DNA of 59,922 nt from NCBI GenBank assembly GCA_900317835.1, contig ONIL01000025.1:1-59922 (forward strand). Reading direction: 5' to 3'. This DNA is from an uncultured Prevotellaceae bacterium. GTDB lineage: Bacteria > Bacteroidota > Bacteroidia > Bacteroidales > Muribaculaceae. A program made the position numbers and the translations under genes. Below, piece after piece: positions 16,153 through 23,591 of this stretch; position 1 is the stretch's first letter, and each line of letters begins with the position of its first letter. The notes below the pieces were generated by a model, which was not told the DNA's origin, did not search any database, and was given only the letters and a program-made list of their open reading frames with translations.

Positions 16153-18219
16153 TTACTTGATTTTCAATTTCAGGCCAATTACAAGCATGCGCCCTGGTGA
16201 ATACAGGGCATACTTGCGGTTGGATGAGTCGATGCGGCGATCCACCTTGTCGAAGATGTTGTCGATGCCGATGCTCGGCTCCAAGTACAGATGTTTCAAC
16301 CCATCAAACGAGTGGGTCGTGTTCAGGTTCCAGATGCCATAGCCTGGCGCATCCTCATAGTCGGGATAATAAGTCTTGGATTGCAACCTGCCATTGATGT
16401 TCACGTTCAGTCCGTAATTTCCCCAGCTGTGGTAATAATTGGCAGCCACGGTCGCGGCGTTGCGGATGCTGCGTTCCAGCGGTGTCCACTGGCCACCGCT
16501 ACAGCTGCGGGCATAGGTATAAACGTAGTTGGCCGACAGATTAAAGCCCCTGAACAGGTTGGCCGAGACGTTAACCTGTACGCCCTTGACATCGCCCTTG
16601 TCGCTGTTATTATACAACGAGTAACGCTCAAGGCTTTGGGCCTGGTCATCGGTCATCTCGGGAAACTCGGCCTGGAGCATAGCCAGTGAGGTGGCATCCA
16701 CGTCGATGTTCTCTCTGATGACCATGTCGTTGATACGATTCATGAAGCCCGTCACGCTCACAGCAAGAATATTGCTGCGGTACTCGGCATTGAGCGAGAA
16801 ATAGTTGCTCTTCTCGGGCGAGAGGTCTTTGTTACCGAATATAATTTGTGCCTTGCCGCGGTTCACCGAGAAGTAGTGGTAATACAGCTCGTCAAGACCT
16901 GGGGCGCGGAAACCGGCCGAATAGGTGGCACGCAGGCGGAAATTGCCTGGTGCATACATCAGCGTGGCCTTGGGTGTGAGGTGCCAGTCAAAAGTCTCAT
17001 GATAGGTCAGGCGCAAGCCCACCGTGGCGGTGAGACGGTCAAAAAAGGTCATCTCGTGCTGGGCAAACGCGGCTGCCGTATAGGCATTCTGGTTGATGTT
17101 GCCCGAGGTGGCGGTGAGGTAATCCTTGCGCCAGTCGGCACCAAAGATGGTCGTTGAATTTTTCATCAGTCCCAGGATAGCCTTGAGTTGGCCTTCCATC
17201 GAGCGCTGTTTCTTGGACTGCACATAGTCGTCGATGGCGTAGGTCTTGGTGTCCACGTCATACTGTTTGCCATAGCGGAAGCGATCGACCGTGAAGTCGG
17301 CCTGTAGCGAGTTGCGGCTCGTGAACTTGTAGATGCCACCCACGTTCCAGCGCAGGCCCTTGTAGCGCATCTCATAGTCGGTGCCGCCGGTGATGTCCTT
17401 ACGGGTTTCGGGGCGGTCAGTAATCTTGTAGGAGTAATCAATGCCGGCATTCAACGCAAGATGTTCGTTGGGGGCATAGGTGAACTTCTGACCCACAAGG
17501 TTAGCGCGGTAGCCAGTGAAGAACGGGGCAATCGTCGGCTGGGTCTCAGTCTCAGAGCCCTTGACATATTCTACATCGTTGATGCGGTAGCTGTCGGCCT
17601 GGTCACGCGAGAACGAGGTATAGGAACCGAAGCCGTTCTTGTAGATGTCCAGAGCGATGTTCTCGGTCAGTTGGCCATGGCCCGACACGCGTGTGTCGCT
17701 GGTCACGCTCACCAAATCCCGAGTGGGTTGGTCGGTGATGATGTTGATGACACCGGCGATAGCATCCGAGCCGTAGAGCGACGATGCAGCGCCGTCAAGC
17801 ACCTCGATGCGCTTCACGCGCGCCATGTTGATGCGGTTGAGATCGACATTGTTAGAGATATCGCCCGTCAACTTTTGACCGTTAATCAAAATCAGGATAT
17901 ACTTATTTCCCAGTCCGTTGAGCCTCAAGAATGTACCCATCGAGTTGGGTGCCATCGACACCTGGGGCATCATGCGCGTCAGGGCACCGTCAAAGGTGGT
18001 GATGCCTTGTTCCTTGATTTCCTGGCGGCTGAGCACATGGACAGGTGTGGCAGTGGATTTCAAGCGCTGGTGATGACCCGAGCCGGTCACGACCACTGGA
18101 TTTAAGGTGTAGGAGCGGCTCATCATCGACGAGTCGCTACGTTCCATCTTGTGGATTTGGGAAACAGCAGCACTCCACGTCAGGAGTGCCACTGTAACTA
18201 GTATGATTTTCTTAATCAT
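16153..18219 (-). CDS. BtuB-like TonB-dependent outer-membrane receptor (second copy)
   Basis: This 688-residue protein is a TonB-dependent receptor. It has a signal peptide (about residues 1-20), a plug domain from about 37 to 160 (NPVVVTGSGHHQRLKSTATP resembling a TonB box, RLNGLGNKYILILINGQ, SSLYGSDAIAGVINIIT) and a 22-strand-type barrel ending in YSPGRMLVIGLKLKIK. Placement downstream of a cobalamin riboswitch and next to a CbiK lipoprotein suggests uptake of a corrinoid or tetrapyrrole across the outer membrane. It is related to the receptor at 19394 but not a recent copy, since the sequences differ through most of the barrel. Confidence 0.93.
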   Translation of the reverse strand: MIKKIILVTVALLTWSAAVSQIHKMERSDSSMMSRSYTLNPVVVTGSGHHQRLKSTATPVHVLSRQEIKEQGITTFDGALTRMMPQVSMAPNSMGTFLRLNGLGNKYILILINGQKLTGDISNNVDLNRINMARVKRIEVLDGAASSLYGSDAIAGVINIITDQPTRDLVSVTSDTRVSGHGQLTENIALDIYKNGFGSYTSFSRDQADSYRINDVEYVKGSETETQPTIAPFFTGYRANLVGQKFTYAPNEHLALNAGIDYSYKITDRPETRKDITGGTDYEMRYKGLRWNVGGIYKFTSRNSLQADFTVDRFRYGKQYDVDTKTYAIDDYVQSKKQRSMEGQLKAILGLMKNSTTIFGADWRKDYLTATSGNINQNAYTAAAFAQHEMTFFDRLTATVGLRLTYHETFDWHLTPKATLMYAPGNFRLRATYSAGFRAPGLDELYYHYFSVNRGKAQIIFGNKDLSPEKSNYFSLNAEYRSNILAVSVTGFMNRINDMVIRENIDVDATSLAMLQAEFPEMTDDQAQSLERYSLYNNSDKGDVKGVQVNVSANLFRGFNLSANYVYTYARSCSGGQWTPLERSIRNAATVAANYYHSWGNYGLNVNINGRLQSKTYYPDYEDAPGYGIWNLNTTHSFDGLKHLYLEPSIGIDNIFDKVDRRIDSSNRKYALYSPGRMLVIGLKLKIK

Positions 18220-18230
18220 CTGTTTAGGTT

Positions 18231-18299
18231 TAAAACTACGAATTACACGAATTTAACGAAACGAACTATTTAGTTTAATTCGTGCAATTCGTAGTTTAG
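18231..18299. repeat. Dispersed palindromic repeat, copy D
   Basis: This is the clearest copy among the cobalamin genes. The left arm AAACTACGAATTACACGAAT pairs with the right arm ATTCGTGCAATTCGTAGTTT almost perfectly. It separates the cbiK-like gene from the second receptor gene. Confidence 0.75.
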
Positions 18300-18306
18300 A
18301 AATAGT

Positions 18307-19407
18307 TTACTCGGGATTCTTGCTGTGATAGAAGTCCAAAGGATCGCCGTTGATAGCATCGGTGGTGTGGTTCATCCACACTTGACGGATGGAGGGGAGC
18401 TCCAGCAGACCCTTCTCGATCATGGTCGAGTTGTTGCACTCATAACCCAGGTGGTAGAAGTACATCTTCCAGGAGGTATCCTCAACTTCACCCTCATCGT
18501 TGGGAGTGAACTTGGTGCCGTCCCAGTTGTCATCATCGTCACCGGCCATGTCGTTGTGGCCGTGGTCACCGTCAATCGACATCAGGGGGTGGCAATATAC
18601 CTTACCGCTGGTGATACCAGCAGCGAGCATACGGGCATACACGTTGGTCTTGAAGTTGCCCATCATGTCAACGGTACCCACAAAATAGTGGCTGTTGAAC
18701 TGCTGAAGGGCTTCCTCGAGCTGGGTGTAGCGAATGTTAGCCTTATAAGTGTCATAGCTGTCGGGGTTACCATGACCCATAAAGGCTACAACACCCTCAT
18801 TGGCCTGAGTGCTATAGAGCTTGTTCAACTCGCTGGCAACGAGGTTAACGTCAGCTTCAGCATCCTGCAACAGGGGCACACCCAGCTTCAGGGTTACGTT
18901 AGCCAGGTAGTTATCGTCGATGTCACCATTGGCGTTGTTGGCAAAGTCCTTGATGTAGTTGATCACGCGGGTATATTCCTCACCGGGGATTACCTGCAGG
19001 GATTGAACAACGATTTCGCTATACTGAACACCCTTTTGAGCAAAAGCATTGAGCCAGAAGGGAGGAGCATAGAAATTGCGGGGATCAACATTCTCACCAG
19101 CGGCAGCACGGTTGATGCAGATGGCCGAGGAGAAAGACAAGAATACATCATAACCGGGGAATTTGCTCTTGTAAGCTGCTACGGTTTCGTCAAATGCGTC
19201 GTAGGCCTGCTCCCAGGTCGAACCGAAGGCTACCAGCAAGATTACCTTGCCATTCTTCTTTTGAGACTTGACGGTCTCGTTAACGGCTTTCTGGTAAACG
19301 GTGTAGTTGTTCTCGATGGGGTCGTCCTTGTCGTCACTGCAAGAGGTGAAGCCCATGGTCAGACAGATTGCCATCATGGCAATCAATAAAGATTTAATCT
19401 TCATCAT
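18307..19407 (-). CDS. cbiK: CbiK-type sirohydrochlorin cobaltochelatase exported as a lipoprotein
   Basis: The first 23 residues are a lipoprotein signal peptide (GFTSC lipobox), so the mature protein should be anchored in the periplasm or on the cell surface. The rest (about 340 residues) is a CbiK-family chelatase: VILLVAFGSTWEQAYDAFD, VVAFMGHGNPDS with the first metal-binding His, and HPLMSIDGDHGHNDMAGDD with the second. CbiK inserts cobalt into sirohydrochlorin, normally in the cytoplasm. Between GDDDDNW and DTSWK there is an extra acidic stretch of about 20 residues. The start overlaps the upstream receptor gene by 11-14 bases (ATG at 19407 or 19404). Its substrate in this compartment is unknown; a tetrapyrrole-binding or metal-handling role for the receptors is an inference. 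Confidence 0.88.
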   Translation of the reverse strand: MMKIKSLLIAMMAICLTMGFTSCSDDKDDPIENNYTVYQKAVNETVKSQKKNGKVILLVAFGSTWEQAYDAFDETVAAYKSKFPGYDVFLSFSSAICINRAAAGENVDPRNFYAPPFWLNAFAQKGVQYSEIVVQSLQVIPGEEYTRVINYIKDFANNANGDIDDNYLANVTLKLGVPLLQDAEADVNLVASELNKLYSTQANEGVVAFMGHGNPDSYDTYKANIRYTQLEEALQQFNSHYFVGTVDMMGNFKTNVYARMLAAGITSGKVYCHPLMSIDGDHGHNDMAGDDDDNWDGTKFTPNDEGEVEDTSWKMYFYHLGYECNNSTMIEKGLLELPSIRQVWMNHTTDAINGDPLDFYHSKNPE

Positions 19408-21544
19408 TGTTTTGTTGTTTGGAATTAAAGTTAGACTTATACTTGTTTGAAACTTTCTTTCCTTGGTTAAAGCGGATGGTCAGTGACACATAGCCCGTGC
19501 GGCCTGGGGTTGTTGTGCCCAGGTGCAGCCCGTGAGGCGTGCGGTCGCAGTAGTTGAAGATGTTGTCCACACCAGCCTCGATACGCCAGGTGGTCGCCTT
19601 GAAGTGACCCAGGTCATGTGTCGTGGACAGGCGCCAGGTCTGGTAACCCTTGCCGTTGCCGTCGTCCTGATAATAGCGGGTGCTCGACATGCGGCCGTAA
19701 ATGCCCACGCTCAAGCGATAGTCTGCCGAGATGCGGTGTCCCCATGTAGCGAACCAGTTGCCCTTGTGGTGGGCCATGCCGTCGATGGTGACTTTACGCA
19801 TCTTGTCGTGGTTGGTATCATACTGGTTGGCGTCGGTGTCCAGGTAGCTGTACCCCAAGCCAAAGGCGAACTCTCGCCACTGGTAGTTGACATTTACATC
19901 GACGCCGTAGGTCTTGGCGTCTTCGATATTTTGGTACTGGCGGGTCTTGACCGGGTCATATTGGATGATATATTCGTCGGGAGCCTGATAGTTGGGGATG
20001 GTCACTAGCGCAATCATGTCCTTGACCTTATTATAATAACCGGTAACGGTCACATTCAGGCCGCGCCAACCATACTCGCCGCTCAGCGAAAAATAGTTGC
20101 TCGATTGCGGCTTGAGGTCAGTATTGCCGAGGTACAGGTATGTGCCGCTCATCTGGCGCACATAGCGGTAGAACAGTTCGCGGATGGCGGGCGTCTTGAA
20201 GCCTTGGCTCCACGTGGCACGCAACCGCCACGGTTGACCTATTTTCCACATGGCCGACACCTTGGGTGTCAGTTTTGTGCCGAATTGCTCGTTCTGGTTC
20301 AAGCGCAAACCAGCGGTGATGTTCAAGTTGCGGATGAGGTTGAATTCGTCCTGAACATACACGGCAGCTGTCCAGTCGCTGGCTTTGCCGCCCTTCACGC
20401 GCGTGGGGGCATGAAGCCAGTCATAGCGAAATTCCATGCCTGCGCTCAGAATATTCTCGTAGGGCAATGTGAACACGCCCTTCAAGGCTGTCATCGTGCG
20501 CTGCTGGTCGCTCTGCAACTCTTTTTGGTCAGGAAGATATGGGAAATAGGGGTAGTAGGGCGTGCCAGCACTCTTCTCATAGTCCTCGACGAGCGTTGTG
20601 GCCGTGTAATAGTAATAGTAGGCATGACGGTGCCAGTCCACGTCGAGCGAGATGTAGTCGGTCTTTGAACGGCTCCACTTGCCGCCGATGGATGCCGAAC
20701 CGTTGTGGTATTCCATGTCCCAAGTCTTCACGTCATAGTGTGGATGGCGACCACTCACGCGGTAGATGCGCTTCCAGTACGTGCTGCCATCGGCATAGAG
20801 CTCCACGTTCTTCACGGGTTGATAGGTCAGCCTTTCGGCGATTTGCCAGTTGGTGTGGCGGTTCACGGTCTTGTTGCGGGAGTCGGTGATGGGCGGCTCT
20901 GAGCCCTCGGTATGCTCCACAGACGTGTTCTGCCAGCCGTCACTGTGTTGTAACTGGAAGTTGGTATAACTGCTGAACTTACCATAATTCAATGCCAGGC
21001 CGTTGTGCTGGCGCACGTCACCATAGCTGCCCAGGCGAGTGGTATTCTCAATTAATAAACCCTCCTCGCGGTGTTTCTTGGTGATGATGTTGACCACACC
21101 GGCAATAGCATCCGAGCCATACAGTGCACTCGACGCGCCCTTCACAATCTCGATTTTCTCAATATTTTGCGGGTCGATGAGCGACAGGTCGTTTTGGCCG
21201 CCTACGTCACCATGAATACGCTTGCCGTCAATCAAGATCAAAATATAGCTGTTGCCCAAGCCGTTCAGTTGCATTTGCGAACCCATATCATCCTGATTAA
21301 ACGCAAACGATGCCGTGAGGCCACCCAGGATGTCCTCGATGCTCTTGCCTGCGTAATTGCGCAGCATTTTGCTGGTAATGACCTCGGTCTGCACGGGCGC
21401 ATCCTTCAGCAGGTGCTGCGTGCCAGTACCCGTAACCACCACCTCGGGCAGACTATCCTGCCGCCAGATGTCATTCTGTGCATTGACAGCCGCAAACGTG
21501 CATAAAGCCAGCACTGCTGCCGTCAGTCTTTTTCTTTTCTTCAT
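19394..21544 (-). CDS. btuB: BtuB-like TonB-dependent outer-membrane receptor (first copy)
   Basis: This 716-residue receptor is the first gene behind the cobalamin riboswitch. A signal peptide (cleavage near NAQ, about residue 23) is followed by a plug domain (LPEVVVTGTGTQHLLKDAP, QLNGLGNSYILILIDGKRI, SSALYGSDAIAGVVNIITKK) and a long barrel with GTKLTPKVSAMWKI and TWSQGFKTPAIRELFYRY. The final strand motif (TGYVSLTIRFN) is followed by a tail of about 25 polar residues rather than ending in an aromatic. Riboswitch control makes a corrinoid the most likely ligand. The last codons overlap the start of the CbiK gene. Confidence 0.94.
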   Translation of the reverse strand: MKKRKRLTAAVLALCTFAAVNAQNDIWRQDSLPEVVVTGTGTQHLLKDAPVQTEVITSKMLRNYAGKSIEDILGGLTASFAFNQDDMGSQMQLNGLGNSYILILIDGKRIHGDVGGQNDLSLIDPQNIEKIEIVKGASSALYGSDAIAGVVNIITKKHREEGLLIENTTRLGSYGDVRQHNGLALNYGKFSSYTNFQLQHSDGWQNTSVEHTEGSEPPITDSRNKTVNRHTNWQIAERLTYQPVKNVELYADGSTYWKRIYRVSGRHPHYDVKTWDMEYHNGSASIGGKWSRSKTDYISLDVDWHRHAYYYYYTATTLVEDYEKSAGTPYYPYFPYLPDQKELQSDQQRTMTALKGVFTLPYENILSAGMEFRYDWLHAPTRVKGGKASDWTAAVYVQDEFNLIRNLNITAGLRLNQNEQFGTKLTPKVSAMWKIGQPWRLRATWSQGFKTPAIRELFYRYVRQMSGTYLYLGNTDLKPQSSNYFSLSGEYGWRGLNVTVTGYYNKVKDMIALVTIPNYQAPDEYIIQYDPVKTRQYQNIEDAKTYGVDVNVNYQWREFAFGLGYSYLDTDANQYDTNHDKMRKVTIDGMAHHKGNWFATWGHRISADYRLSVGIYGRMSSTRYYQDDGNGKGYQTWRLSTTHDLGHFKATTWRIEAGVDNIFNYCDRTPHGLHLGTTTPGRTGYVSLTIRFNQGKKVSNKYKSNFNSKQQNNDED

Positions 21545-21635
21545 TTGCTTTCCGTCACACCTGTTCCTGAGTGAACGTACTAAATTAGTTTTAGTTTCTA
21601 GCCACTAGTTTCCAGTCATAATAGTTCGCAAAACC

Positions 21636-21670
21636 AACTATTAACTGTCAACTCTTAACTATTAACTGTC
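21636..21670. repeat. Direct repeat at the end of the riboswitch leader
   Basis: AACTATTAACTGTC occurs at 21636-21649 and again at 21657-21670, a 21-base period. The repeats lie between the riboswitch aptamer and the receptor start and may belong to its expression platform. Confidence 0.6.
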
Positions 21671-21848
21671 ATGGCAGGTCTTCTGACTTTTCCCCAGTCT
21701 GCTTTGCCTTCCCAGCCTTGTTGTCGGCCAGTGACATTCAGTAAGCAGACCCTGTGTTTGAGGGGATTACAGCTGCAGGTACAGTTCCGGACTCTCACCG
21801 GATTCCCTTGCATCGCGATGGCCCCAAGCCACCCGATTACCATCTTTG
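21669..21848 (-). promoter_or_regulatory. Cobalamin riboswitch
   Basis: On the minus strand the sequence reads as a class I cobalamin aptamer: GGGAATCCGGTGAGAGTCCG, then GAACTGTACCTGCAGCTGTA, GTCACTGGCC, GGGAAGGC and the B12-box-like end AGTCAGAAGACCTGCCAT. Order and spacing match the known fold. It sits about 125 bases upstream of the first TonB-dependent receptor and should repress the receptor-CbiK-receptor genes when adenosylcobalamin or a related corrinoid is abundant. Confidence 0.96.
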
Positions 21849-21853
21849 CGCCG

Positions 21854-21861
21854 CAAAATTA
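21854..21861 (-). promoter_or_regulatory. Bacteroidetes -7 element for riboswitch transcript
   Basis: TAATTTTG on the minus strand lies about 6 bases before the first base of the aptamer, so the aptamer forms the very 5' end of the transcript. Confidence 0.7.
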
Positions 21862-21903
21862 CTACTTTTTCCCACAATCACCAACCAATCCGCTAAAATA
21901 TTC

Positions 21904-21963
21904 CAAAATAAAAAAGAATAAGGCACCGAAAATTCATTGAAAAATCTCTGAATTCCAGTGCCT
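21904..21963 (-). terminator. Terminator downstream of tRNA-Arg
   Basis: On the minus strand AGGCAC (21963-21958) and GTGCCT (21926-21921) close a long hairpin that also pairs GAATTCA with TGAATTT. A T-rich run (TTATTCTTTTTTATTTT) follows. Confidence 0.8.
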
Positions 21964-21975
21964 AAATTGGAAGCG

Positions 21976-22049
21976 TGATCCTGCTGGGATTCGAACCCAG
22001 GGCCCACAGCTTAGAAGGCTGTTGCTCTATCCAGCTGAGCTACAGGACC
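21976..22049 (-). tRNA. tRNA-Arg (anticodon TCT)
   Basis: The 74-base minus-strand sequence folds as a tRNA: acceptor GGTCCTG with CAGGATC, D-arm GCTCAGCTGGATAGAGC, anticodon loop CTTCTAA, and T-arm CTGGGTTCGAATCCCAG. The anticodon TCT reads AGA (Arg). The discriminator is A, and CCA is not encoded. It is transcribed from the promoter at 22162-22169 through a leader that holds a tRNA-Ser-like relic. Confidence 0.97.
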
Positions 22050-22089
22050 ATCCTGTGATTTCTTTGCCTTTAGAAAAGGGCAAAAAAAT

Positions 22090-22120
22090 GCGGAGAGAAA
22101 GACCACTCTGCCATCTCTCC
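22090..22120 (-). pseudogene. Internally deleted tRNA-Ser relic
   Basis: On the minus strand GGAGAGATGGCAGAGTGGTC matches the acceptor and 5' D-arm of bacterial tRNA-Ser, and TTTCTCTCCG matches its 3' acceptor strand with discriminator G. GGAGAGA and TCTCTCC still pair. The anticodon arm, variable arm and T-arm (about 55-60 bases) are absent. It lies between the promoter and tRNA-Arg, and its stem followed by a T7 run could now act as a partial terminator. The match is from remembered family sequence, so it is not certain. Confidence 0.6.
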
Positions 22121-22161
22121 GAAAGCGGGTTAAACAGAAATGAACCCGCCCATTTGGGGTG

Positions 22162-22169
22162 CAAAGGTA
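22162..22169 (-). promoter_or_regulatory. Bacteroidetes -7 element for the tRNA transcript
   Basis: TACCTTTG on the minus strand lies 113 bases upstream of tRNA-Arg and about 40 bases upstream of the tRNA-Ser-like relic. A GCGGGTT/AACCCGC hairpin lies between it and the relic. Confidence 0.6.
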
Positions 22170-22221
22170 CTGCCAACTTTCTTTTTATGCAAGTTTTTTG
22201 ACGGATTTTTGTTTAGAACTT

Positions 22222-23535
22222 TTAAATTTTGAAAATAAGGTAGTCTTGTGATTCCTTTGCGACGGGGAAATCAGATGAGGCTCGGTATCCTAATACCCAA
22301 AGGATTATGCCATCTGCCTCGAGTAGCCATGTGGATTGCTTGGCTGCGTGATCGAGCTTGTAATCGGCAAACAGGTCGCTCACCAGTTTTGATCCATTCA
22401 TGCCGAACGGCCTGATGCGGTCCCCTCGCTTCCAGTGCCGCAAGACGATGCGTTGACAATTAAGGATTTCGGTATTAAAAGCCACTTTGTTTTTACCGTC
22501 ACACATCAATGGCGAGAAGGGGGCAGTGTTATGGAGGATGTCAAGCTGGATCGGGCTTTGGAGCCCTTGATGCAGATCAAGAGGGATTTCCTGCTGCTTG
22601 GAATTGTCGATATTGGGAGCAATACTGAGTGTTTGCCTGTTGATGGTCATGACGTGTCCTTCACCTGTGAATTGACGTCCAGAGTGACCCCGACGTGCTG
22701 CCTCTATGGCCTGTACGCACTGATCGCGGTTGAATCCCAGATGGCGGATGCGGTGATAGAGTAGGGTGTCAGCAAAATCGCTGTGGCACAATTGCTTGAT
22801 GTCGATGTTCCGTTCGTCGGGGATGGTGTCTTGAACGAGTGATCGCAACAATTCATGGTCGCATGACAGGTTGGACATCGTGTCAAGGATGCGGAGCCGT
22901 GCTTGAGGGAATTGCTGTTCAATGGCTGGTAACACGATGTTGCGCAGCTGGTTGCGGCGGTAATCGTTAACGGCGTTTGTGCTGTCGGTCACATAATCCT
23001 GGCCAATGGCTTCCAGATAATCAAGGATGTCTTGGCGCGTCAATTCCAGCAAAGGACGCCAAATGTTGCCGTTAAGGCGCTCCATGCCGGCCAGGCCCTT
23101 GATGCCGGTGCCGCGCATGAGGTTGAGGAAGAAGGTCTCTATTTGGTCATCGGCATGGTGGGCAACGGCGATCACAGAGCATTCCAGCCGTTTTAGTTCC
23201 AGCTCAAACCAGGTGTAGCGTAAAGTGCGGCAAGCCATTTCTACCGAACCTCCATGCTCCAGCTGAAAGGCGGGAACATCGAAGTCTTTAACTGAAAGAG
23301 GCACATTCAATTTGTCGCACAGCTCACGCACGAAACGCTCGTCACGCATCGACTCCTCGCCGCGCAAGTGGAAATTGCAATGCGCTGCATGACAGTCACA
23401 TCCAGCCTCTAACAAAACGCGAAGTAATGCGACAGAGTCAGCCCCGCCGCTCAGTGCCACGATGACAGGATGCTGCATCAGCGTTTTCAGTTCCTCTTCC
23501 TTGAAGATGATATGTAGAAAATCTTCCCTATTCAC
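22222..23535 (-). CDS. tilS: tRNA(Ile)-lysidine synthase TilS
   Basis: TilS converts the wobble C of tRNA-Ile(CAU) to lysidine, using ATP and lysine, so that AUA is read as isoleucine. The 437-residue protein has the PP-loop VALSGGADSVALLRVL (residues 26-41), the HCNFHLRGEES and AVAHHADDQIETFFLNLMRG motifs, and a C-terminal domain with RHWKRGDRIRPFGMNGSKLV. The start is GTG at 23535; a -7 element ends 5 bases upstream, so the mRNA is probably leaderless and the GTG is well supported. Confidence 0.95.
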   Translation of the reverse strand: MNREDFLHIIFKEEELKTLMQHPVIVALSGGADSVALLRVLLEAGCDCHAAHCNFHLRGEESMRDERFVRELCDKLNVPLSVKDFDVPAFQLEHGGSVEMACRTLRYTWFELELKRLECSVIAVAHHADDQIETFFLNLMRGTGIKGLAGMERLNGNIWRPLLELTRQDILDYLEAIGQDYVTDSTNAVNDYRRNQLRNIVLPAIEQQFPQARLRILDTMSNLSCDHELLRSLVQDTIPDERNIDIKQLCHSDFADTLLYHRIRHLGFNRDQCVQAIEAARRGHSGRQFTGEGHVMTINRQTLSIAPNIDNSKQQEIPLDLHQGLQSPIQLDILHNTAPFSPLMCDGKNKVAFNTEILNCQRIVLRHWKRGDRIRPFGMNGSKLVSDLFADYKLDHAAKQSTWLLEADGIILWVLGYRASSDFPVAKESQDYLIFKI

Positions 23536-23540
23536 TGTGG

Positions 23541-23548
23541 CAAAGGTA
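23541..23548 (-). promoter_or_regulatory. Bacteroidetes -7 element for tilS
   Basis: TACCTTTG on the minus strand ends 5 bases before the GTG start codon, predicting a leaderless transcript. Confidence 0.65.
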
Positions 23549-23570
23549 GTGATTTTTCAAAACTTAGTTG

Positions 23571-23578
23571 TACCTTTG
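23571..23578 (+). promoter_or_regulatory. Bacteroidetes -7 element for DMT transporter
   Basis: TACCTTTG lies 13 bases before the ATG at 23592, giving a leader of about 8 bases. It is divergent from the tilS promoter 22 bases away. Confidence 0.65.
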
Positions 23579-23591
23579 TGCCATAATTCTC

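Noticed and set aside
18325-19389. 354-codon open frame antisense to the CbiK gene
   Set aside because: The minus-strand frame has a signal peptide and clear CbiK motifs; the antisense frame has no family features and no promoter or start context.
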